NCBI GenBank assembly: GCA_022828595.1
Contig: JAKGHH010000003.1
Coordinates: 57,711,759-57,775,758 of the forward strand
Length of the DNA: 64,000 nt
Direction of reading: 5' to 3'
From: Nelumbo lutea
Lineage: Eukaryota; Streptophyta; Magnoliopsida; Proteales; Nelumbonaceae
Shown here: positions 54,722-64,000 of the stretch, one piece after another
How positions within the stretch are numbered: the stretch's first letter is position 1
Layout: each line of letters begins with the position of its first letter
The notes under the pieces: model-generated
Seen by the model: the letters and a program-made list of their open reading frames with translations, nothing else
Databases searched by the model: none
Told to the model about the DNA's origin: nothing
Position numbers and translations under genes: made by a program

Positions 54722-57015
54722 CATAGTTGTCAAGACATCAAGGCAATTCTAATTAACAATGGAGTACCCAGTCGCATTTATTAGACAAAAGAAAGTTTTA
54801 TACTAGTTCCCTAGTCTTTACATACCAATCAGCATGCATAAGTTGAAAAAAATAGCAACACCTATTTACTAATAAAGATCAATTTTCCTCTCAGAACAAA
54901 GCAAATCATCATATCTAAAAGACAATGGCATTTTAAATTAATAAATTTTAATATTCCAAACACAACACTATAACATAATAAGTATTTAATAGAACAATTC
55001 CATGTCAAAAAATTATTGACTAAAGATGGCTATAATTTTATACTAATAAAATAATTAAGAGAAACAAAAAGGGGAAAGAACAAACGACAGAGTGCTTGGA
55101 TCTTTTATGTTTTAATATAAAGTTCCTAAACAAAGCATTAACAGTATAGATAATATAAGGATGTATTAATAATTCAAGACACGTAGGAATAGAATATTAA
55201 TATAAAGTGGCAGTTACAATAAGGTGGATGCCTTGTGAATTTTGTCACCTAGGCAGGATGTCATATTGCCTAAGTGGGCATGTACTGTCTAGACACCTAG
55301 ATGGGTACCCTTTTTACATAAGACATGGCTTTCAAGAATGTCACCAATGAAATTTGCTTTGTTGCCTAGGTAGGCACCAAGGCAAAGCTAGGTGACCAGG
55401 GAGCACCTAGAAACCTAGATGCCACCTAGCCAATGAGTTTTGAAAATATAAATCCCCAAGTCCTAAATCAATCCCAAAATCCTCAAGATGTGGCTAGTTT
55501 CTTCAGAGGAAGAATAATGTGGAGGGCAGTGAGAGCAGCTCTAATATGGCTCATTTGAGAAGAAAGAAATGGGTGGATCTGCAAAAAGTAAAGAAAAAAG
55601 AAGACGTAATAGACAGCATAAAGGTGAAAGTGACACATTGGGTGAAAATAATGAAGATATTCAAAGTGTTTTTGGTAGATGACATTCTGAGAACCTGGGA
55701 AGTGGTGGAAAAGTCCTCATGTGTAAAGGCCATGGTTATTCTTGGAAATGGAAATTTCCCTCACACAATAGAATAAAGCTGAGCATTGATGGAATCTCTT
55801 TGGGCAACCCTGAACCCTCAGGAGTTGGGGATGTTTTTAGGAATGAAGATGGTGTGGTTGTGGCAATGTATTAAGGGTCAATTGCACATGTAGATTCATT
55901 AAAAGCTGAAGTTCTATATCTTTTACAAGGGCTGAGACTAGCAAAACAACATGGACTGAAACAGGTGGAGGTGGAAGGTGACTCAAAGTAAGTTTTCTCT
56001 TGGATGAGCTGCAACAACTCTGCTACTTGGATGTACAGGAATATTTGAAGGGAGATTGGTAATTTAGCTAAAGAGCTGGAAGCTACATTCAAATGAGACA
56101 AAAGAATTGCAAATGAATTGGCTGATGTCCTGGAAAATCAAGGGGTTTAGAGGGAATGGTTGTTTTATGCAAATTTGTAATATGGGCTAGATGTAATGGG
56201 CAGCTGGAACCGTCTCCAGCATTAAATTGTAATGTCAACTTCCTTAATTAATGAATGAAATTTCTGTTGCTGATAAAAGTATTTCCTTTTTTGCATAATA
56301 AGAAGCAATAATCTACAATGACAATTAGCAGTAATACTCATCAAGTGACTAGAGATTTCATATTAAAACATAGAAAATCATCATATTCATGAGAAGACAG
56401 CCATTTAAATATATTAATTTCAAATTACATTGCAATATGATAATAAGAATTTAACAAAAGCAATTAAATTAAAAAGAAACAACCACAACAACAACCAGGA
56501 AACATCTTGAAGTCCATGACATGAGGTCTTTACCACTGATATGGATCATCATAACATGAAATAAACAACAAAAGGAAGGGGCAGAACCCCACCTATTTTA
56601 TACCAAAATCCACCTGTTTTAACGTGGAGAAATTAAAAAAAAAAAAAAAGGGAGCAGAGTGACCATTTTAGCACCAAAATCCCACCCTATTTTAGTATAA
56701 AAAATGAGCAAAAAAGAAATTGGTGCAGCTCCTGTTAGCACTGAAATAAAAAATAGGTTAAAAGTGTTATATTAGTAGTGTTACAGTGCAGCAAACTCGT
56801 AAAAAAATGTTGTAGTGCAGAAAGTGTATCTTAATACAATAAGCCATCTAATATTAAAATAGTATAAAGTGTCCACCAAACCATTTTGGATGCCTAAGTA
56901 CCAGTCCCAACACCTAGGCAGGCACTTAAACAATTAAGCAAACACCTTGTACAAAATCTTTTGAGCGACCCTTTGTGGCAATCATGGAAAATTGTTAGTC
57001 GCCTTGACAACTATG
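54722..57015. mobile_element. TIR element, about 2.3 kb, non-coding
   Basis: CATAGTTGTCAAGAC at 54722 is mirrored by its near-inverse (CATAGTTGTCAAGGC) ending at 57015. Subterminal regions on both sides carry CCTAGGTAGGC and CACCTAGG words (55240-55430 and 56900-57035). It contains a LINE RNase H fragment. No TSD could be fixed, so superfamily is open (hAT or MULE). Confidence 0.45.
55510..56280 (+). pseudogene. Second LINE RNase H fragment with 3' end
   Basis: The plus-strand frame reads KLSIDGISLGNPEPSGVGDV, then LKAEVLYLLQGLRLAKQHG, QVEVEGDSK and ANELADVL, the RNase H-like tail of plant L1 elements. Several stops break it. The phrase TTAATTAATGAATGAAATTTC near 56245 is typical of LINE 3' UTRs. 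Confidence 0.75.
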
Positions 57016-59439
57016 GCTGTGTGGCACCTAGGTGAGGTAATTGGTGGCAACATCTTTTTCAACTGGTTCTGAAAATCAGATAATGAACTACGATTCCTTG
57101 ACCAGGAGAGTGGCAAGATTGTTTTGTACTAGGTTCAGCCCTTTCAAATTATCTTTGTATTGGAATGAACAGAGAGCTCTCCCTGGGTCAGTTTAATGAG
57201 CTACTTTTCTCTTCACCAAGCACAGGGGCCTTCTAGTGCCCTAAGCACAAGATGCAAGGCAAAACACATGCCTTATTTAAGCAAGACAGTTTTTAGAAAC
57301 ATTTGAAAAAAAGAATAGTGACACATAAAACTACAAACCTGAATTTTAAAAGAAATTAGTTGTTTTAAAAAGCCTATTTGCTCAAATTAAAATATATAAT
57401 CATAACATATACAACATAGTAAAAGTGAAACTGTGGGAGTGAAAGCAAACATATGTAGAACATACCAAAGTGCTTACCTTAAAAAATAAATAAATGACAA
57501 AGTGCTTCAAGTCGTCAACGATTCAAGCATGTGAGGCTTTCAGTATATTAATTTATCACCTAGTCACATTACTTCAAAAAGTTGGTGCGATGTTCAACAT
57601 CTAACATTCCTAAACCTAGGAGATACGCCCTATAAGGGCTATTCCAGTTGTGTTCCTGACCTAAGTTTTACCTGCATACTCAAAACATTCTATTTTAGGA
57701 TTAAGGACCAGATTAGTTGTATTGTTATTTGATAGTTAATATTAGTTGTATTGTCATTGCTTCATTAGTGGAAATTTTGCAATTTGAGATCCCATTTGCA
57801 GGAACTAATGTTTTAGGTATTTGAAGGGTCATTATTTTTGTTTATTTTAAAAGCTAATAGACCATTATTAGTTCACAAACAAAAAAAAAAAGGAAACTTA
57901 GAAGTTGATAAACCAATACAAAGATGTCAAACAAAAAAAATACAAAACATTTTTGAAAAAAGCACACAGCTGGACTGAGGAACAAGGCACATTTGCTTTT
58001 GAGAGGGGATGTGCCTGGGTTCAAGTCAGGTGCAGGTCTTAAAATGCGCTTTGTCTATGGACCTAGGGATGCCTTTTAAAAAACTACTATCTGCTCCTTT
58101 GTTTTGCTGTTTTTATTTTCATGCTATTATTAGAATCCATGTTGATCTTGTTACTGATATAAAAAAGTTAGGGCAGATAAAATAGAAAAAACCATACAGT
58201 AACTTGAGAGAATGTCTCATCACAATCCTTACGAGGTAAACATGGACACCCATCACCATCCCCTATACATGGATACACAGGACGGTTAATTTAGATCATT
58301 AGATGATTCTTAGTGGGTGGAAATGACATGTAGCCTTAAAATTGCATGTAGTGCTGATACATTCAAATCATTAACCCGCTTCTGTATGACCAAAATAATG
58401 TTAAGGACAATAGTTGGAAAAAAAAAAAAAGCAAAAGAATAAGAAACAAACAAAATACAAAACGCATGACATATAGAAAACTTTGGGTGTGGTAGATGTA
58501 TGCCATTAGAAATCTTCAATCATTACACTAGGTATCCAAGTCTTATATTGGCAACTGGATTAATCACACTCCAAACTGATCTCAAGGTTGAACATATACA
58601 AACGCTGTGACATCAATTACATGGTTACAATGCAAGGGATGTATCTCAAGCAAACAAGAAAGATGAGATGTAACTTCTTGAGCCTTTTTTATGGGTAGTT
58701 GTAGCTTGAACCTTTGTCATTACATCCGTTCAGTTGATTGTCATACCATCTAGAATAACAGATTTTCAAATCAGGTTGGACGTTAAATTGATTGGAATAG
58801 GAAAAGAACAAATTGAAGAATTAACCATGAACCTTCAACGAGCCATATATGCAAAATAAACTAAAAGGAAGTTACTATTAAAACAAAACTTAGATAGGTC
58901 CTGTCTATAAAAGGTCCACAAAAGAATCATGTGGTGCAAAGTTTGATTGTTATCTATAGGATTGGCATTAGAGACGAGAAGAAATGTATAAATATTGCTT
59001 GAGGATCGAATACTTTTCTTCGAGCTTCCGGAACTCGAAGTTCAAAGCCAATTCCTTCACGTTATCACAAGTCGAATTCAATCCCAACCTCAAATTTGGT
59101 CTGTTATCCAGTTTGTGATTTTATTGAATAGTATAGAAGCTCAGTTTTATAAAGTGCAACGTGCTCTTGACTAGCAGCTAAAGCAATCACTAAATCGATT
59201 TAACATGAAAAGTAAAGGTGTTACATCCACTTTAACCCGGAAAACAAAAACCCTAAAATAGGGCCAACACCTTGCATTATATCAAATTACAGGAACATCA
59301 AAAACCCGTAAAACCCCAAAGCCTAACCATCCCAGCATAGGAACCTGAACTAAACCCTTGAAACACGAAATGGAGAACAAACCCCTACCGAGAGGGAGAA
59401 CAAGGAAATATCTCTAACCTGAGCACCTGCTATTATTCA
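57016..59439. other. Intergenic, nothing assigned
   Basis: AT-rich sequence with no credible ORF. The part just below 59440 is presumably the 3' UTR of the TOM9 gene. Confidence 0.4.
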
Positions 59440-59745
59440 TCATTTCTGAGGCGCCACAGGTGGGGTACCGAGCAAGCTTGCCTGCTGCATCTCGAGCTCA
59501 TTCATCTGCTGCTCTCGATCCATCTCAATGATGAGAGGAACCACCAGGATCAGAAACGTCGTTCCTGCAATCCAAGCTGCTTTCCCAGTGCTCTTCAGAA
59601 GCTTCTTCGTTACGAAAGCTGCATCAGACGCCACTACTTTTCCTTGCTGGACGATGGATGATTGAGATATTGTGTTCGTAACCCTAGCAAGCACACCTTT
59701 CTGGCCGCTGCGATTTTTTCCTCCTTTTCTGCTCTGAGACGCCAT
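59440..59745 (-). CDS. TOM9-2: Mitochondrial import receptor subunit TOM9/TOM22, 101 aa
   Basis: The single-exon ORF matches the plant TOM9 (TOM22-type) family over its whole length (family about 90-105 residues). It has a short basic Ser/Gly-rich cytosolic N-terminus, then a conserved block from about residue 46 through KKLLKSTGKAAWIAGTTF to LIIEMDRE (78). A transmembrane helix lies at about 57-74, and an acidic/Gln tail faces the intermembrane space. TOM9 is the plant form of TOM22 that lacks the long acidic receptor domain. It organises the TOM translocase in the outer mitochondrial membrane. The start MASQSR is the only ATG that gives the family N-terminus. The symbol is by family resemblance, since TOM9-1 and TOM9-2 are hard to separate here. 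Confidence 0.93.
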   Translation of the reverse strand: MASQSRKGGKNRSGQKGVLARVTNTISQSSIVQQGKVVASDAAFVTKKLLKSTGKAAWIAGTTFLILVVPLIIEMDREQQMNELEMQQASLLGTPPVAPQK

Positions 59746-59850
59746 TAGAGAGGGTGTGACTTTTGGGGAGTGGCTCGTTGTTTAGAAGTAGAACTGAAGA
59801 CTGAAGCCGTTGTGGGAGAACAAGCCCTTCGATAAGCTACTGCATGAGAT

Positions 59851-59858
59851 ATTATAAA
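59851..59858 (-). promoter_or_regulatory. Possible TATA box of the TOM9 gene
   Basis: The minus strand reads TTTATAAT about 106 bp upstream of the start codon, leaving a leader of roughly 75 nt. It is the only TATA-like word in the immediate upstream region. Not proven. Confidence 0.35.
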
Positions 59859-59999
59859 CAACTGATCCCATATCGCCTGTGTTACTGTGTACCATGGATG
59901 ATGATTGATGATATTTAACCAGTATGGACTGGGGACCAAATGGCATCGGTGGTCCCACTCCTTTCTGAAGAAATCTTCAACTGTTAAGCCTATTACCAT

Positions 60000-62900
60000 C
60001 CGATCATTATCTTAACTGTGGCCTGTGGGAGAGCAAAAATCCCCGCCTTTACGGACTTTGCCTTCTGAATTTATGGGCCTAGGTCCATTTTCATAAATGG
60101 ATGGGCTCAACTCTCAAAAGTCTCAAGAATGTGTATACTGGCCTACTTTCAGTCCTGGCCCAACCCATTCGAAATCCAAGACGAGAGACAGAGAAAGAGA
60201 GAGAGAGGCTAACCTTTGGGGCAACCTGGTTTAGCAAATAGACAATGACTTACCTATTGTTTGCATAAAGTATGAATAATGGACAAAGTTACCCTTTACC
60301 ATCAGTTCGTCGTTAATATCCACTAGTATATGATACCATGTGACTTTTTTATTTCTTTTCAAAATTCCTAAATTATCCTTTATGGTTCAAAATATCCTCT
60401 CGTTTTCCTCCAACAACGTCGGAGTGGTTAAACTACAGGAATATTCAAATGTAGCGGTAATTTTGGCTGCCGCTGAAAGTCTTCAAAACTGCCACAAGAA
60501 TTAGAGTTTTAGCAGCACTCATTAACTGCAGTTAAGGATCTCCCATATGACGGCAAAAAAACATATAGCACTAAAGATCTACTTTAATTTTTTCCACCTG
60601 CCAAAATAATTTGGAATTTTGTCCAGAATCCAAATAACATGTATTTGTTTTAAATTATTAAACGAAGTTATAATTTGATTCAAATAAGTTATTTTCTCTT
60701 CATTTGAAGTTAAATACAAAAAATCAAAACATCAATTACAAATAAAATATAAATATTCGAACGAAGATTAAATCCTGCACAAAGGATGAAAACAATTATA
60801 AATAAATCTGAATCAAAATCATAAATAATAAAATATCAATTATGCAAACAAATTAGAAAAGTATTAAAATTTAAGAAACTCAAATAGCTGCTAACCAGTG
60901 CTTGTTCACACCCACTCACAAAGACCACAAGTTAATTAACTGTTATATATGGGCACTCGGCCCTTGTAAACCCCAATTTTGCTAAACCAAATTTATCGGC
61001 CTTCATTCTACTTAAGCTAACAGCTTAACTATGGATTTAGCCCCATCAAAACGAATTGAAACTTACATTGTTTATCTGATAGATTGAATGACTTGATTCA
61101 TAAATACTATGTTCTGAAAATCATTCCTAGTTCTACCAAATGTCAGAACATATTCAACCATGAAAACATGGAAACCTTGACTACTGGAAGATCCATGAGG
61201 AACTAATCATTTTTGGACTTCAAACCAGTTATTAATAACTGGCAGGATAGAGAATATGAACTATAGACTGTCCAGTTAGATCCTACTAGTCAAACTTCTC
61301 TGAAAGTAAACCAACACTATTGACACATTTTGGTGGAAATGTTGCAAAGAGTAATTTATGATTACCAGAATTACACTTACCAAGAAAGTAACATCCATGT
61401 AGAACTACTGTCACTTGGTAAAGTTATATGGAAAAAGTTTTATGACAAATGATATGTGAGGGTGTACTGGTAAATGATAAATCCACTGCAGGTGCTTCAT
61501 GTCCTGAATGAGGGAGGAAATTAATGAAGAATGGTGAAAGCAAATTTGTTTCATTTTCTTTTCTAGTTTGACAAAGAATGCTTTTCTACAACATTGTTGA
61601 AATTTCTGTGAATTCAAATTAGTGGCACAATCTGAAGATAAGAAGACAAAGTTTCTGCTTACTATATCATATCTTACCACCTTAACTAGGTTTATTTCAA
61701 AGAATGATAAGATATGACAAAACATGTAGAACACCCTATCTTTACCACCAACAAATTCTAGACTTTAGACCTGGGATGAGGATTTAAACTAGAAGTATTT
61801 TCCAATTATCTTGTAATACATGAACGCAGGTGGGGACACACCAGTAGCATACCACAAGTAGGTCAAGAATAAATTGGTAATAAACTCTAATATGATTGTT
61901 TGCTTCAACACCTTTCTTATACAACCTTACAGGAACTAAAATAGTTTATATTTTTGAAAATCGTATTCTCGGTGAATTCTTGGACGTTTAGCTTTCTGCA
62001 AGGTAAATCAAGTCAATCAATCAGGTGATTGGCTTTACTTTTTTACATCATCAAACTGATAGAGTGTTAATGTTTTCTGGTCCCAACTCTATTGGATCAG
62101 CTATAGGAATCCTATTTCATCATTCCATTCATTATAGTAGTAGTCAAGTGAATGCAATCAAATTGATTATTCCATTCATTCATTTCAATTGATGCTAGAG
62201 ATCCTTTATAAGGAGTACATCAATGTTTTATAGTCTTCTAAATTTAGGTAATATGAATCCTTTTAATAGTCAAGGAGAAGATGTATTGAAGTAAAGGAAA
62301 CATGGTTCTAGGATATGAGCGTCATAACTCAGCAATCTGAAGTCTTCTCAAAAAAAAAAAAATAGGAATTCAAATATGTTACATGAACACACGATACCAA
62401 ATTAAGTAAATATGTGCAAATTCAGTAAAAAGGTAAATACATGCAAATATCATCTTAAATTGATGGTCCAAACTGATTACAACATTCTTTACTACAAATA
62501 ACATCTTTTGGGTTATTGTGCTAGTTAATTATGTATTGGCACTAAGACTTTACCACTACAAATAACATCTGGTTGGTGGTGTTGTCCTTCACATCACTAG
62601 TATGCATGCTTTGCAAAAAAAGTGTGTTCTCCTTTGAACTATATGCAGCTTAAATCAGGTATTAAATACATGGAAGCGTCTCCCATACCAATGTAGTCCT
62701 TCAAGAGAGTGATCAAAGAAAATATAAGATTGGTGATGGATCATCTCTTTTCTTCGGTGTTAGCTTAATTTAGGTTGCACCTTGCATAAACCAGTAAAAA
62801 ATACACACCCACACCTAGAGTTGGGCTTCAACTCAGAATAGTGCACATAAAATGAAGAATGAGAGTGAACTATTGCCCATGTTTTCTATTTGGTTCATCT

Positions 62901-63129
62901 TAATTTTGATTTTAGACTTGAATGTCTAGCCATTAACCAGTTGCGACAATCATTGAGAACACCCACTAAAAGATTAGGAAGCCTGTCCAAGTCTGAGAAC
63001 ACCAATTCACCCATTCTAAGATGGTGTGTTAATGGCCTGACCCCTTGAATGTATCAATCGGCTCAACTATGTGGTTCAATATCTAGTTTGTGTGAATAAT
63101 ACTCAGTAGACCATGCATTATGATTTTTT
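60000..63129. other. Intergenic; possible decayed CACTA terminus
   Basis: No gene is seen. At 60431-60560 CTACAGGAATATTC is followed by AGCGGTAATTTTGGCTGCCGCT-like inverted words, reminiscent of a CACTA end with subterminal repeats, but no partner end is visible. Confidence 0.3.
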
Positions 63130-63725
63130 TCTACAAATTTAATTAAGACACTAACCAAATAGGTTCAGGCTTATAATATCCAGATGGTGTGAATAATACC
63201 TAACAGGGCAAGCATTATGATTTTTTTCTACAAATTTGGCTCACATATTGACCAAACTAGTCCAGACCCATAATAAACATATATTTTAGGATTAGGCATT
63301 GATCAAGCAGGTTTAGACCTGTCGCAAACATGTCAAGGGTTTAGGTTCAAGCATGTAACAAACAAGTCAATATTTGTTTCATAATTGTAATAAATAGGTC
63401 GAGCTCTGGGTTCAGTCCATTAACAGACATGCCTATCTCTAGGTTTAAACCTATAACAAGCATGTAAAGGCTTTAGGTTCAGACCATCTAACAAATAGGT
63501 CAATCACTAGTTTAGACCTACAATAAACAAGTCTACCTTTGGGTTCAATCCACTAACAAAAAGGTCTACCTCTGGGTTCAAACCTGTCACAAACATGTCT
63601 AGGGTTTGGGTTCAGACTTGTAACACCTAGTTTAATCATTGGGTTCAGCATAGGGTTCAAATCAATAAACAAGCAAGCCAATCATTGGTTCAGACCTATA
63701 ACATTTAGGTCAATCATTGAATTCA
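63130..63725. repeat. Degenerate tandem repeat, unit about 40-50 bp
   Basis: GGTTCAGACC(T)ATAACAAACA-like units, followed by GTCTACC or GTCAATC, recur about twelve times with heavy decay. Confidence 0.65.
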
Positions 63726-64000
63726 TGTTAGATAGTGTATGCTCTAATCTCCAATCAGATCGATGTACAAATACATTTATTGTAAATGAATAAAAGCACA
63801 TTATTGTTTCATGTTGATATTGGTATATTTTTGTGAAATTACCCCTTAAACTAGACATTTATGAAACTCATGTTAGTTTAAAATGTTCTCAGCCATTGGA
63901 TAGACTTTGAAAGTTTATCCTGCCAAGACTGACACTAATGTGTTGCCAAAGAAGTTGGGGCAGCTTGTCTCAGCTGTTAAGGTTCTACTCAAAGCACATG
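63726..64000. other. Window end, possible repeat
   Basis: The AATGAATAAAAGCACATTAT phrase near 63784 and its surroundings look like a dispersed plant repeat. No boundary is visible. Confidence 0.25.

Noticed and set aside
58010..58040. B-box-like phrase GGGTTCAAGTC
   Set aside because: No matching A box or cloverleaf; not a tRNA gene.
59745..59999. 84-codon minus ORF upstream of TOM9
   Set aside because: Covers the presumed promoter and leader, no domain wording.
61411..61734. 107-codon minus ORF
   Set aside because: AT-rich, no conserved phrase, no neighbouring exon signals.

Overview
The window is nuclear DNA of a flowering plant. The evidence is GT-AG introns, a DYW-class PPR gene, a plant-type TOM9/TOM22 gene, a plant TLDc gene, and dense plant-type transposons: Ty3/gypsy of the Tat lineage, hAT, CACTA, PIF/Harbinger-like MITEs, and L1 and RTE LINEs. 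Species cannot be read from the sequence. Most of the 64 kb is repeat-derived. Only three genes look intact.

Region 1 (1-12 kb). An LRR receptor-kinase-like pseudogene on the minus strand (about 780-11640) is split by a complete 9685-bp Tat-lineage LTR retrotransposon (1174-10858). The element has 5-bp target duplications GGAAT and LTRs of 830 and 828 bp. Its gag-pol is on the minus strand and badly broken. A separate spliced antisense ORF (aORF, 2698-4637, plus strand), with its own TATA box, lies between pol and the 3' LTR.

Region 2 (13.5-26.7 kb). An intact minus-strand gene for a 304-residue TLDc-domain (OXR-type) protein can be assembled from eight coding exons. Two of its introns (5.7 and 5.3 kb) are swollen by transposons: an L1 LINE interrupted by a hAT-type element with perfect 8-bp TSDs, RTE LINE remnants and a decayed hAT transposase gene.

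Region 3 (27-46 kb). This is a nested repeat cluster. It holds hAT copies in minus orientation (one reduced to BED finger plus dimerisation domain, with a MITE inside a MITE inside it), microsatellites, two CACTA elements (one with a TNP1-type domain beside two ERECTA-like LRR exons), and an orphan exon-like ORF.

Region 4 (46-50.6 kb). It contains minisatellites, a TIR-flanked 16-bp repeat block, a long imperfect hairpin, a probable plastid-DNA insert, and a hAT-like MITE that ends about 175 bp upstream of the PPR gene.

Region 5 (50.7-64 kb). It contains the intact 567-residue DYW PPR gene (organellar RNA editing), LINE RNase H remnants, a 2.3-kb TIR element, the intact TOM9/TOM22 gene (mitochondrial protein import), and a degenerate tandem repeat near the end. 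The three intact genes are not an operon or cluster; two of them point to mitochondrial or organellar functions, but this is probably coincidence.
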